Positions 46,114 through 55,419 of a stretch of DNA of 64,000 nucleotides are shown in pieces. Numbering within the stretch: position 1 is the stretch's first letter; the number at the start of each line of letters is the position of its first letter. Both the position numbers and the translations under genes were made by a program. The notes under the pieces were generated by a model. That model saw nothing but the letters and a program-made list of their open reading frames with translations, made no database searches and was not told the origin of the DNA. Source of the DNA: Novipirellula aureliae (lineage in GTDB: Bacteria > Planctomycetota > Planctomycetia > Pirellulales > Pirellulaceae); NCBI RefSeq assembly GCF_007860185.1, contig NZ_SJPY01000002.1, positions 1 through 64,000 of the forward strand, written 5' to 3'.

Positions 46114-46866
46114 ATGACGTGTAAACCATTGATCGGCATTAACGCCGACTATCGTGCAGCTGCTCGTAACATGCCCGCATACAGTTATGTCGCAGCGGGC
46201 TACTTTCAGTCGGTATTGAAAGCAGGAGGGATTCCTGTTGTTTTGCCTCCGATGGACGATTCGGATTCGATTCGAACCGCCTTAGATGCCTTACACGGCT
46301 TTGTCATGATTGGCGGTGGGGACTTAGATCCACGCAACGATGGTTTCATGTTGCACCCTTCGGTACGGCCTTTGGATCCGGTTCGCGAAACCAGCGACCG
46401 CTTATTGATTGCCGAAATCTCAGAGCGAAGGATGCCACTTTTGGGTATTGGAACGGGGATGCAGCTCATGAACGTGCATCAGGGCGGCAACCTGTTTTTG
46501 AATATCAAAGAGGACCTACCGAATGCAGTGCCTCACCATGACCCTCAAGACCCCAATCACCGACATACATTGAATGTCGAGAGTGATTCGTTGATCGGCC
46601 GCGTCTATGGCGATGGCGAAATCCGCGTTAGCAGTCGGCATCACATGGCGATAGACGAAGTGGCACCGGGCTTCCGCGTCACCGCGAAGTGTCCAGATGG
46701 CGTGATCGAAGCAATTGAAAGCGAAATGATGGACTGGTTTGCCGTTGGCACCCAATTCCATCCTGAATGTGCCGCGGCATCGGCACTTGATATCCGTATT
46801 TTTGAGGAATTTGTTGACGGTGCTCGCGATCGAATGAGCGTCGAAGACCTACGTTTGGTAGCCTAA
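46114..46866 (+). CDS. Gamma-glutamyl-gamma-aminobutyrate hydrolase-like (C26) protein lacking the catalytic Cys
   Basis: 250 residues from ATG 46114 (GAGGAC just upstream). The class I glutamine amidotransferase fold is clear: IGINADYRA, YVAAGYFQSVLKAGGIPVVLPP, FVMIGGGDLDPR, then the nucleophile elbow reads LLGIGTGMQLMNVHQGG where PuuD-type enzymes have GICRGMQ. So Gly113 replaces the nucleophilic Cys. The other triad members remain: His216 and Glu218 in QFHPE. This is a pseudo-hydrolase, or uses a different chemistry. Alone between FabH-like and CrtI-like genes. Confidence 0.85.
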   Translation: MTCKPLIGINADYRAAARNMPAYSYVAAGYFQSVLKAGGIPVVLPPMDDSDSIRTALDALHGFVMIGGGDLDPRNDGFMLHPSVRPLDPVRETSDRLLIAEISERRMPLLGIGTGMQLMNVHQGGNLFLNIKEDLPNAVPHHDPQDPNHRHTLNVESDSLIGRVYGDGEIRVSSRHHMAIDEVAPGFRVTAKCPDGVIEAIESEMMDWFAVGTQFHPECAAASALDIRIFEEFVDGARDRMSVEDLRLVA

Positions 46867-47141
46867 CCGGCTTGCCAGCCGATTGCGAAAGCGAAACAAT
46901 GGAGTTCGGATCTCTGAGCTGAAGAGATCGTTTTGGGAAACCGTGCAAGGAACGACTTCGGAATCCCAGCAAGCGTACACAAGGATGTGTCAGATAGGAA
47001 AATTTGTACCCATTGATTTGTGTGAACGACATGAAGCCTCGAAATCCGCGGATGGATTCGCGACGAACTTGACAAGATGTCTTGGTTTTGAGACCGACTG
47101 TTTCGCCACAAACACCCACTAGGATGGCGGGTGAGTCACGC

Positions 47142-47169
47142 TTGGATGCGACCGATAACTTGGGATAAT
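47142..47169 (+). promoter_or_regulatory. Candidate promoter for small RNA
   Basis: TTGGAT (47142-47147), 16-bp spacer, GATAAT (47164-47169, five of six consensus bases). A start near 47176 would give a 70-nt transcript up to the terminator at 47248, containing the hairpin AAGTCA/TGACTT. Confidence 0.3.
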
Positions 47170-47208
47170 TAAATTTTGCTAAATGAATAAGTCATGGCTG
47201 ACTTCGAG

Positions 47209-47248
47209 GCCGGGCGTGCAACGAGTTGAGGCACGCCCGGCTTTTTTT
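47209..47248 (+). terminator. Strong intrinsic terminator
   Basis: GCCGGGCGTGC (47209-47219) and GCACGCCCGGC (47231-47241) form an 11-bp perfect stem with an 11-nt loop, followed by TTTTTTT on the plus strand. It can serve both the C26-like gene and the candidate small RNA. Confidence 0.9.
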
Positions 47249-47389
47249 GTTTGGATTTCGTACTTTAGGAAACGCAACCGAGTTTCATAGGGCTGTGTTT
47301 TTTGCCTCCGTCTGACATGCTCGGGCGGAGCATCAATGTGTGGCCGCCCGCGGTTCCTCCGCTCCGGAGCATACCCGGCGGGCCAGAAA

Positions 47390-48817
47390 TCAAACGGCTG
47401 GCGCCGTTTTCAACAAATCTTGGTCAACTTCGTTGCTGACGATGACGCCATAGTTTATCGCTCCTAGCCATCCGCTCATGATGATGCCGACGCTGCCGGC
47501 ATGGTACATACCGCCGACTTGCTGCGGCAATTCGCGACTGACGCCCAAGCCTTCGAACTTCGTTCCAAAGCTAGCTCCCATCTCGTGCCGCGTGTAATGC
47601 TTGAACGTGATTGGCGTTGCCGCTTCTGCACGATCGATTTTATCGCGAATTCCTGGAATGTACTTTTCCAAAGCACCAATCGTCGTTTCTACCAAGTCTT
47701 GTTTGCTGGCTTGATAATCGAGTTCATTCAGATCGGCCCAGTCTGACCAATTTGCGTTGGTGCTACTGACGATCGCATAGCGTTCTTTTTTCTCCGGCCG
47801 TGTGCGTGGATAATAGAAACTAAACGTCCGACTGGTGATGTCCCGGCTAAGCAGCAAATCGGTGCGAAACTCTTTCGCCGTACTGGTGAAAAACAGATCG
47901 CCGCATTCATCGATCGCTTCACCTTCCTTCAGCGCCATGTAGACTTGCGTGCTGCTATTGTTGAGCCGCACCGCATCGGCTCGCTCGACAAAACTTTTAT
48001 CGAGCGACTCGGTACCGAGCATTTTCAGGATGGTCGTTTTGAGGTTCGCATTGCTGACGACCGCACGGCAGCGAATCGTTCGTCCGTTGACGTCGACGGA
48101 CTCGACACGTCCGTCTTTGACCCCAATTCGATCGACCCCACAACGAATGCGGATATCCACATTGTTCTTGAGCAACTCTTTCTTCATCCGAGCGATCAGA
48201 TCATCGGTTCCGCCTTCGTAAATAAAGACACCTTTGCTCATAAAATTGCTGAACACGATTCCATAGGTAATCGCGGGGTCTTCTAGGGTCGAACCGTTAG
48301 CGTACGTGATCGGTTCCATAAGTAACCGGACCACATCATCGCGGCCTGGGAAAAACCGATCGAACAACTGTTTCGTCGTCGTGCTCTGATCATCATAAAA
48401 GTTCATCGACCGAGCGGTGTCGAAGAAATCGGATACCGTTTGTGGTTCGATACCAAACTTGGTCGTCAACAACCGCGTAAAATCTTCGCGATTGAAAGTG
48501 GTCGAAAGTGAAAACTGCGGATTGTCGAAGCGGATATTCGTCAATTGAACGATTCGATCGGCAATATCCCGGTTCCAATAGCGACGGCACGACTTAATCA
48601 TGCCGTGGGGAAAACCATGTAGAGAAACGTCAAAGGTATGGCCACCAGGCCGTAAAAACCAAGTTGCCAATCCGCCCAGTTTGTAGTGTTGTTCGAGGAG
48701 CAAAACGCGGTGACCGGCACGGCCTAAGATGTTGGCACTCGTCATACCAGCCAATCCGCTGCCGATCACAACAACATCGTACTCGTCCGCAGCATCTTTC
48801 AAAAAATCGCGTGGCAT
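47390..48817 (-). CDS. FAD-dependent oxidoreductase, phytoene desaturase/CrtI-like
   Basis: 475 residues. Rossmann FAD motif [22 protein letters not shown] (about 14-36), then [31 protein letters not shown], and the C-terminal FAD-closing segment [26 protein letters not shown]. This matches the CrtI/CrtN/retinol-saturase branch of flavoprotein amine-oxidase-like proteins. The substrate is not predictable; possibilities include carotenoid or other polyunsaturated-lipid oxidation. It stands near a FabH-like gene but in a separate, oppositely oriented transcription unit. Confidence 0.83.
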   Translation of the reverse strand: MPRDFLKDAADEYDVVVIGSGLAGMTSANILGRAGHRVLLLEQHYKLGGLATWFLRPGGHTFDVSLHGFPHGMIKSCRRYWNRDIADRIVQLTNIRFDNPQFSLSTTFNREDFTRLLTTKFGIEPQTVSDFFDTARSMNFYDDQSTTTKQLFDRFFPGRDDVVRLLMEPITYANGSTLEDPAITYGIVFSNFMSKGVFIYEGGTDDLIARMKKELLKNNVDIRIRCGVDRIGVKDGRVESVDVNGRTIRCRAVVSNANLKTTILKMLGTESLDKSFVERADAVRLNNSSTQVYMALKEGEAIDECGDLFFTSTAKEFRTDLLLSRDITSRTFSFYYPRTRPEKKERYAIVSSTNANWSDWADLNELDYQASKQDLVETTIGALEKYIPGIRDKIDRAEAATPITFKHYTRHEMGASFGTKFEGLGVSRELPQQVGGMYHAGSVGIIMSGWLGAINYGVIVSNEVDQDLLKTAPAV

Positions 48818-49325
48818 AAAATCGCTAAATGTCTAATGGAAGGGTTGAATGAAAGGGGGCCGATGCTCGATTACGATTCGGCTACTATTCGGCTGCTATT
48901 CGGCAAAAACTCGATTGGAGGCTGCCGCAGGAGGTTTATTACCGTACAACAAAACGCCGGCTCCGCCGAGGAGCCAAGGTTCGTCTAATAGGCGAATCGA
49001 ACGTTTTTTTCTGTCAAGACGGTTTCGCTACCGGCACCGACACAAACCACGTCTCCAGCGTGGCTCCCGCACCACGAAGAATGAGGGCAAGCACTTTCGT
49101 GGCTGGGGCTTCCAGCCGCAGCCTACTGGGGGCAAGATGCGTGGCTGGGGCTTCCAGCCGCAGCCTACTGGGGCAAGATGCGTGGTTGGGGCTCACTGGG
49201 GGCAAGAGGCCCTAGCACTCTGTTGCCAAGCCGAAAATCAAGCGGTGACGCAGCACTAGTGCTGCGATTCAAGTTTTAAAAATTTCACCCATTGATTTCC
49301 TCTCTCGACCTGCCGATAATTTGGA
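48818..49325. other. Intergenic region with 42-bp tandem repeat
   Basis: Contains about 2.5 copies of a 42-bp unit (GCGTGGCTGGGGCTTCCAGC plus CGCAGCCTACTGGGGGCAAG) at 49098-49200, the third copy one base shorter and degenerate. No protein-coding or RNA gene recognised. Confidence 0.6.
49098..49200. repeat. 42-bp tandem repeat, 2.5 copies
   Basis: Units begin at CGTGG 49098, 49140 and 49181 (spacing 42, then 41). The core GGCTGGGGCTTCCAGCC is palindromic and recalls the GGCTGGAAGCC hairpin in the element at 7779-7932. Confidence 0.7.
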
Positions 49326-49775
49326 ATGTCCTTGCAACGACCGTTCTCTGAGGACTCATCAATTTCCAAAGCTGTTTGTTCCATGAGCGATCGAAGATCA
49401 TCTTGTGAGTCATCGTTTGTAGGGTCTCTGCCCAAGAGATGGCGTTTCGTCGTTCGCCAACTTCTGCTTCTGTTCATTGTCGCCATCATTGCCTGCCAGT
49501 CGATCCCCTGTGGATTTGAGTTTTCGGCAAAGCGAGGCAATCATCAATCGACGATTCAGTCAAACCTCGGCATGGCGACGACTTCGGCAATCGAAGAAGC
49601 AGTCACCCCCGGCGAAAGTTTGCTTGATTTCACCACACCGGTGCTCGGTGGTTTGGTCGCAAGGGTGCTCGATACGCGCCGCTTGGGTATCGACCAAGAC
49701 GCAACAAACCGCGTTAACGCGTCGCGGACTCGGTGTGCAACGCTTCAAAGGATGAATGTGCGTTTACAGATTTAA
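49326..49775 (+). CDS. Small membrane hypothetical protein
   Basis: 149 residues from ATG 49326 (alternative ATG at 49383 gives 130). A single helix (about 45-66, VVRQLLLLFIVAIIACQSIPC) follows an Arg/Ser-rich leader. The rest has no repeats or motifs. The short overlapping minus-strand frame is less convincing. Function unknown; reality of the gene uncertain. Confidence 0.35.
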   Translation: MSLQRPFSEDSSISKAVCSMSDRRSSCESSFVGSLPKRWRFVVRQLLLLFIVAIIACQSIPCGFEFSAKRGNHQSTIQSNLGMATTSAIEEAVTPGESLLDFTTPVLGGLVARVLDTRRLGIDQDATNRVNASRTRCATLQRMNVRLQI

Positions 49776-49844
49776 TAGCGGTGGTTTCTAACGCTTTATC
49801 TGTATTTTCTTTACGCACACCGTTCTTTTGAAAGAGTTCAAAAA

Positions 49845-50501
49845 ATGTCTGGTTCTACCAATACCAATGCGCCTGCATCCAACCATGTGACTGCAAAGCA
49901 TTCAACCATCTCGCGAGCAAAAGTGTTGATCGCGAAAAAAGATTATGCGGCGGCCTCGGCGATACTTCGCACGGCCTCGCGTGACTACCATGTCCTCGAC
50001 ATCTTGGCCGTCTGTTTACTGCGATCAGGTCAAACTTCGGAAGCGATTTCGATTTATCGCTCCTTTGCGTTGTTGCCCGGCAGCGCCATGGTTCGTCCCG
50101 AGTTGGGCGATTCCTGTAAACGAAATTTCGCCACCGCCATGATCCTTCATGGATCTCCCAGCGGCGGACTCGATCTGCTCGAGTCTTGTCAGTCCAGAAC
50201 ATCCGAACGAGCGTTGGAAATCCGTGCTGCGATCAAGGCATGGGCTAAAACGTTGTCATGGTGGCGGCGGCTCGATTGGAAGCTGAATCGTATCGAGCCC
50301 CAAAATTGCGTCATCCCAATCAGCTTTGAGCCCGGCGAGTTTGAATTTGAGCTCGATTTGGCACCACAGCAACCGCTAGAGCAAGCTGTCAAACAAGCCT
50401 CTGCATTGGAGATAGACAAAGCACGGGGAGCTTCCATGCCAGTCCCAGAGACCGCAGAGAATCCCCCAGAAAAAAGCTCCCCTCTCTCCCACGGGGTCTA
50501 A
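49845..50501 (+). CDS. TPR-like hypothetical protein
   Basis: 218 residues from ATG 49845. Residues 22-130 form helix pairs with the TPR-like spacing (AKVLIAKKDYAAASAILRTA, DILAVCLLRSGQTSEAISIY). The C-terminal third has a beta strand pair (ISFEPGEFEFELDLA) and a Pro/Glu-rich tail. Possibly a scaffold. No family assigned. Confidence 0.6.
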   Translation: MSGSTNTNAPASNHVTAKHSTISRAKVLIAKKDYAAASAILRTASRDYHVLDILAVCLLRSGQTSEAISIYRSFALLPGSAMVRPELGDSCKRNFATAMILHGSPSGGLDLLESCQSRTSERALEIRAAIKAWAKTLSWWRRLDWKLNRIEPQNCVIPISFEPGEFEFELDLAPQQPLEQAVKQASALEIDKARGASMPVPETAENPPEKSSPLSHGV

Positions 50502-50536
50502 TCCCAGTATGCCGTGGACTCAACGCAATGGCTGGA

Positions 50537-50585
50537 GCGTAGCTCTTAGGGCGTAGCTCTTAGGGTGTATCTCTTAGGGAGTAGC
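50537..50585. repeat. 14-bp tandem repeat (GCGTAGCTCTTAGG)
   Basis: Units start at 50537, 50551, 50565 and 50579 with small changes (GCGTAGC, GTGTATC, GAGTAGC). Three and a half copies. Confidence 0.7.
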
Positions 50586-50666
50586 TATCGACATCGATTT
50601 GCTTGCTGCCCGAGCAAACGAAACAGTGCGTTCCTAGTGCTTTGTCCCGATTAGAAATCAGGGTGG

Positions 50667-50736
50667 TCGTCGTGGACGAGGTTACGAGTCCCTTTCGGCA
50701 CAGCGGTCCCAAAGGACTCGTTGCCTCGTCCACGAC
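50667..50736. repeat. Long imperfect hairpin (GTCCTGCT-type)
   Basis: Left arm starts GTCGTGGACGAGGTTACGAG (50667), right arm ends CGTTGCCTCGTCCACGAC (50736); about 29 bp with a few mismatches around a 12-nt loop. No T-run follows, so it is repeat-like. Confidence 0.65.
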
Positions 50737-51228
50737 CCCAAAATGAGGCTTGACGCACCACGAGTCCTCAATGTGACGGAACAAACTTCGAAAAAGCCGA
50801 GTTGGGCGGATTACTGCCGCCGCTGGGCTTCAAGGACCGTCTTATTTTTTTGGCTCGACCGCAGAATCCGTGGGTTGATTCATCCATCCCAAGTACCGAA
50901 GGGTAGGTTTTTCAGGCACCGCAGAGCAAAAAGAATGTTTTCGGTGCATCGGCAATCGGACGTTCAAAAATATACCTCGGCAAAACAAGCCGTTTTATCA
51001 AGGCCAAGCGAGACATTCTTCCCTCGCGGACCCGTTGTCCCTAGCCCGGATTATTCTGAAGAGCCATTTTTTTTGACCGGGGGCTCACGTCCCGGCGCGG
51101 TATTGCCGTCCCTACCGGGACGAAATCCACCCACCTGGAAAATCGTGTCGCTAGCCAAGGGTTTTAGGCAATTCGATGAGCCGCCTGCATCGGGAGTCGC
51201 CTGCAAACAACGGCTCCCGGGCCACTGT

Positions 51229-51474
51229 CTAACCCGAGATCGCTACTGGCATCATGACTTCGGATGCCGCCACGAGGCGGACGTTTTTGCAGCGTGAAAG
51301 TTGGAATTGGCGTGGCGCCTCGCGACATAGGCAAAGGCCTAAGAATCGGTAGCTACCCATAAATCGGATCGGGCTGACGATTCGGTGCGTTTGGTTTCCT
51401 TTGGCATCCGCATAATCCATTTCAATCACGTAGTTGTCACAATCTTGCATCGCCCGGCGCAGATTCGTATTCAT
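51229..51474 (-). CDS. Stand-alone WYL domain protein
   Basis: 81 residues from ATG 51474 (a longer frame to 51576 is less likely). The sequence NYVIEMDYADAKGNQTHRIV, then SPIRFMGSYRFLGLCLCREA and RQFQLSRCKNV, follows the WYL fold: a charged strand, an R-x-V-x-P turn and the R-x-F-x-L-x-R end. WYL domains usually sit in larger transcription factors and bind nucleic-acid-derived ligands; here no DNA-binding domain is attached. Possible ligand sensor or partner protein. Confidence 0.7.
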   Translation of the reverse strand: MNTNLRRAMQDCDNYVIEMDYADAKGNQTHRIVSPIRFMGSYRFLGLCLCREAPRQFQLSRCKNVRLVAASEVMMPVAISG

Positions 51475-51871
51475 CTTAATTTCCCCCACTGGAATGAAAC
51501 CGCATAGCAAACAGTTCGGCTGACTCGTTGTCAGCACATTCTTAGTATTGCCGTCCCCCGTGACACGTCTGGTCACAGGTCAGCAAATTTTTTTCATTTT
51601 TACTTCCGGCGTGTTTTGCAGAGGGAAACGTTGCCTGAAACGCCAATGGCTTGTCTCTGTTCCGACACGAACCATTGGGTTGACGGCGTTCGACGGAAAA
51701 CGGCAGACGAAATCTCGAATGGCCCCCGTAACACAAAACGGGGCAAGGAGATCGACCGATTGAGACCGCTTGCGAATTGGCGTAACCTACGCAGACGGTA
51801 ACGACAGTCTTGTTGATGCCTGTCAACTTTCAATTCAACGATTCACCCTATTGCTACGTGAAGCCATTCCT
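51475..51871. other. Intergenic region upstream of glnS
   Basis: 397 bp; an in-frame extension of glnS (to 51770) is present, but the leader is not conserved in type. No repeat family recognised. Confidence 0.4.
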
Positions 51872-53560
51872 ATGACCGAGCAGGACGCAAAACGCGAAAA
51901 CAAGAATTTTGTTCAACAAGCGATTGAAGCTGATCTGGCGTCAGGCCGGTTTCAAGGTGTCTTTACACGGTTCCCCCCCGAACCGAATGGATACCTACAC
52001 ATCGGGCACGCCAAGGCGATCTGCCTGAACTTTGGATTGGCAAAGCAGTATAACGGGACATGCAATCTACGGTTCGACGATACCAATCCGACCAAAGAAG
52101 AAACCGAGTACGTCGAATCGATCATGGACGACATCCGTTGGCTCGGCTTCGAGTGGGATAGTCTGCATTACGCCAGCGACTATTTTGAGCAGCTCTACGA
52201 GTGGGCCGAAAAGCTGATCAGCGAGGGGCACGCGTACGTTTGTGATCTGACGGCGGACCAGACCCGCGAGTACCGGGGTTCGTTGACCGAACCAGGTCGC
52301 AACAGCCCATTCCGCGATCGCACGCCCGAAGAAAACCTTGATCTGTTTCGCCGCATGCGGGCAGGTGAATTTCCCGATGGATCACGGTCGCTGCGCGCAA
52401 AAATCGACATGGCGTCGCCGAATATCAATCTGCGTGACCCCGTGATGTACCGAATCTTGCGTGCCACTCACCACCGCACCGGCGATACCTGGTGCATCTA
52501 TCCGACCTACGATTGGACACACGGTCAAAGCGATTCGATCGAAGGAATCTCGTTCTCGATTTGTACGCTGGAGTTTGAAAATCATCGGCCTCTCTACGAT
52601 TGGTATTGTCAGAAGCTTGGTATTCACCATCCTCGGCAAATCGAGTTTGCGAAACTGAAACTTAGCACGCTATTGATCGGTAAACGGCACATGCTGCGAA
52701 TGGTCAAAGAGGGCATGGTTAGCGGCTGGGACGACCCCCGGATGCCAACGCTCGTCGGCTATCGTCGCCGCGGCTATACCCCTGAATCGATCCGCCAATT
52801 CTGTGCGGATGCGGGCGTTGCCAAGTTCAATGGAACAATTGATATCGTCCGTTTGGAAAACGCCGTTCGCGAACATTTGAACGCGGTCGCACCAAGGCGA
52901 ATGGCCGTACTCGATCCTATCAAACTAACGATCACGAATTGGCCTGAAGGGAAAATCGAGATGGCCAAAGCGGTCAATAACCCAGGTGACCCAAGCGAAG
53001 GAACCCGTGAAGTGCCATTCTCGGGCAACTTGTTGATCGAGCAAGAGGACTTTCGCGAAGAAGCACCTCGCAAGTTCTTCCGGCTCAAAAAGGGAGGAGC
53101 GGTTCGGCTTCGGGCAGGCTACATCGTCGATTGCCACGACGTCGTCAAAGATGAGGATGGAAACATCATCGAGGTACTGTGTACCTATGACCCCGATTCC
53201 AAGAGCGGACAAGATACGTCAGGCCGCAAGGTGAAAGGCACGATCCACTGGGTCAGTGCTCCTCATGCTGCCAAAGTCGAAGTGCGATTGTACGACCGTT
53301 TGTTTACCGTTGAAAATCCTGGGAAACCAGAAGAAGGCAAAACGTTCGTCGATTATTTGAACCCTGATTCGCTAAAAGTGATCACGGCGAGGGTCGAACC
53401 AGAGCTAGCGAAAGCGAAGGTGGGCGACCGTGTCCAATTCGAACGGCTCGGCTACTTTGTGGTTGACCCCGATTCGACGGAAGAGAAAAAGGTGTTCAAT
53501 CGGATCGTACCGTTACGTGACACGTGGGGGAATATGGAAGCGAAAGGGAAGACGAACTGA
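51872..53560 (+). CDS. glnS: Glutamine--tRNA ligase
   Basis: 562 residues from ATG 51872, chosen because [14 protein letters not shown] gives the normal start; the frame extends to 51770. It charges tRNA-Gln. HIGH motif [10 protein letters not shown] (43-46), [50 protein letters not shown], and [19 protein letters not shown] are intact, followed by the anticodon-binding beta-barrels. The second signature, normally (V/L)(M/L)SKR, reads LIGKR (268-272), so the Ser of KMSKS is Gly; the Lys is kept. Otherwise full-length and presumably active. Confidence 0.95.
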   Translation: MTEQDAKRENKNFVQQAIEADLASGRFQGVFTRFPPEPNGYLHIGHAKAICLNFGLAKQYNGTCNLRFDDTNPTKEETEYVESIMDDIRWLGFEWDSLHYASDYFEQLYEWAEKLISEGHAYVCDLTADQTREYRGSLTEPGRNSPFRDRTPEENLDLFRRMRAGEFPDGSRSLRAKIDMASPNINLRDPVMYRILRATHHRTGDTWCIYPTYDWTHGQSDSIEGISFSICTLEFENHRPLYDWYCQKLGIHHPRQIEFAKLKLSTLLIGKRHMLRMVKEGMVSGWDDPRMPTLVGYRRRGYTPESIRQFCADAGVAKFNGTIDIVRLENAVREHLNAVAPRRMAVLDPIKLTITNWPEGKIEMAKAVNNPGDPSEGTREVPFSGNLLIEQEDFREEAPRKFFRLKKGGAVRLRAGYIVDCHDVVKDEDGNIIEVLCTYDPDSKSGQDTSGRKVKGTIHWVSAPHAAKVEVRLYDRLFTVENPGKPEEGKTFVDYLNPDSLKVITARVEPELAKAKVGDRVQFERLGYFVVDPDSTEEKKVFNRIVPLRDTWGNMEAKGKTN

Positions 53561-54686
53561 ACCGAAACGGTTTTCGTTCTTTCACTCAGACACGGATTTC
53601 ATGAGCGTCCATTCGCGGGCAAACCACTAACAGAATGCTGGACAAAGTGCTTTGCTCGCCAATCACGCGAATGGACGCGAATGAAAGTTCAGGTTATTTG
53701 GTGTGTCCGTGCAGCAACTCAAAACCGCTAATCGACGCTTAGGAACGCTAATCAAGCATCGGTGGTCTGCTTCGAATGGTTTGATCAGCGTCGCTTAGCG
53801 TGCATTAGCGGTTCGTCTTTGCCGCCGACATTCAAGAGGGGGACGAATACGAATCAGGAAAGTTTGAGAACACGAATCAACGCTAATACACACGAATCAA
53901 GACCAAGCAGCAGGTCTCAATCATCGTCCACATTCGCTCATGATATCTTTGGCCAACCGTACCTCGCGTGCCTTGAGTGATCCGGCGATCGATCACGCAG
54001 TGACGAATCGGCTGCTCGCTGCGATTGTTTGTCGGCTCAACGTCACTGTCGAACATGAAACGAAAGCAATCCTTCGAAAGATCGTAATCTTGCGGAACGT
54101 CGCACTCATCAGTCTTGTATTGTACGGTTCTGAAGCGCGCAGCGAGATTCCCAGCCTCTTTCGTTGACGGCGGATTGCGAACCAACTCTATACAAAATTC
54201 ACTGAGCGGAATCACGATCCATTCTTGCGTCCAATGCAAACAAATGCCCGAATCTTGCCAACGAATGGATCAAGATAATGAGTAAGGTTAGGATTAAGAA
54301 TGCTCGTTCATGGCCGAAGGCCGTGAACGGCTACCAAGAATCTTCTACCTATTCCATCCCGGCTTCACCGGCCCAACTTTTCTTCATTCGCGCCCATTGA
54401 AGTGATAAGCGGACAAACCATTCTTCGCCTCTCACCCAATCCTCTGCGCGAATGACGCCAATGAATGCGCATCGAAGAAGGGTTCTTCTGAGAGACCGTC
54501 ACAACCCGCACGATCGTTATAGCTAGACGTTTTACCGAATGGTTAAGGCTTTTGTAGTCAGAAAGGTCAGCCCTATCGGGCATGTTTACCTAATCCGCGT
54601 GCTATGTTTTTTTGACCCGCCACTTTCGCTTCCTTAAAGAGTTTTCTTCCTTGAAAAACTCTTCCAACCTTTTGGGACCAAGAAAC
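53561..54686. other. Intergenic region with dispersed repeats and an IS66 relic
   Basis: 1.1 kb. Contains inverted pieces such as GCGTCCATTCGCG and its complement (53590-53680), CTAATCGACGCTTAG-like short repeats around 53730-53820, and the IS66 fragment at 53883-54239. No intact gene recognised. Confidence 0.5.
53883..54239 (-). pseudogene. IS66-family transposase C-terminal relic
   Basis: 118 open residues. The central part reads FRFMFDSDVEPTNNRSEQPI, then RHCVIDRRITQGTRGTVGQR and ERMWTMIETC, the C-terminal DDE region of IS66 transposases (DVEPTNN.AE..IR..V..R...GTRG). The upstream 50 residues do not match, so the gene is truncated. The rest of the element is not present in the window. Confidence 0.75.
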
Positions 54687-55103
54687 ATGCCAAACGTTAA
54701 CGTTGCGAACCAATCGAAAGAAGAAAACATCATCACGATGGATCGCCGTAGTGCCGATCGCCGACGAGGAAATCCTGAAGCGACCGACACAGGCATGATG
54801 ACGAACCCACGCCGCACCAAGCAACGTCGGCGACACATCGACCCAACGACTTGTGAGCGTGATTACAACGATGAAGAGATCGAGTTCATGCGAGCGATGG
54901 ACGACTACAAGCGAGCATCGGGACGAATGTTCCCGACTTGCAGCGAAGTCTTGGAAGTCGTGCGTTCACTCGGTTATGTTCGATTGACTCGCGATCAATT
55001 CGAAATTCTGGAAATGGACGAAGATAATCCAACCGATGAATTGGACCTCGATGCCGGGAACGACATGGAAGCCGAACTGGAAGACGAAATAGCCGACGCC
55101 TAG
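54687..55103 (+). CDS. Conserved acidic hypothetical protein
   Basis: 138 residues from ATG 54687; the longer frame to 54612 adds a basic leader and is less likely. N-terminal [22 protein letters not shown], then [20 protein letters not shown] and a helix [18 protein letters not shown], then an acidic tail. The pattern recalls a conserved family in planctomycetes whose role is unknown; the middle helix may be a winged-helix-like fold. Confidence 0.7.
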   Translation: MPNVNVANQSKEENIITMDRRSADRRRGNPEATDTGMMTNPRRTKQRRRHIDPTTCERDYNDEEIEFMRAMDDYKRASGRMFPTCSEVLEVVRSLGYVRLTRDQFEILEMDEDNPTDELDLDAGNDMEAELEDEIADA

Positions 55104-55335
55104 ACATTGTCGGAGAACGTAGTCGATACCGCCAAGACCTCACGTTTTTGGCTGATTAAACACCACTACAAAAACCTGCAGCAATCCTATCAGCCTGGAA
55201 GATGAGCGAGGAATCATTCCCGCTCCACTTCCGGGCTGTCTTCGCTTTTGCACCATCACAATGGACAAAAACGTCTTAGGGCGATTCGCGAAACAATTCA
55301 GCGATTGGAAGCCCAAATTTGTTTGCGAATCAATG

Positions 55336-55341
55336 TATAAT
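55336..55341 (+). promoter_or_regulatory. Perfect TATAAT -10 hexamer upstream of the LamG gene
   Basis: TATAAT is found 79 bp before the 55420 start. No -35 hexamer at proper distance was found. Weak evidence. Confidence 0.25.
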
Positions 55342-55419
55342 CTTGGAACACGAAGTTGTCGCGACTCACATCTCGACGTCGCAATACAAGTTCTCCATTA
55401 CAACCTACCGAAACTGACC

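Larger units (their letters stand above)
46867..47389. other. Intergenic region with candidate small RNA and strong terminator
   Basis: No gene-sized protein frame. It holds a promoter-like pair and hairpins ending in the 47209-47248 terminator (plus strand), then several GC-rich inverted pieces near 47320-47390 that border the convergent oxidoreductase gene. Confidence 0.5.
50502..51228. other. Intergenic region with short repeats
   Basis: A 184-residue frame at 50743-51297 exists on the plus strand but shows no domain, is Arg-rich and overlaps the WYL gene; it is treated as spurious. The region holds a 14-bp tandem repeat and a long hairpin (separate entries). Confidence 0.45.

Noticed and set aside
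45819-46124. 101-residue frame upstream of the C26-like gene
   Set aside because: Overlaps the next start, no motif, poor start context.
46883-47122. 79-residue frame in the C26/oxidoreductase gap
   Set aside because: No ribosome site, no motif, overlaps opposite-strand frames of equal size.
50743-51297. 184-residue plus-strand frame
   Set aside because: Arg-rich, no domain, overlaps the more convincing WYL gene on the other strand.
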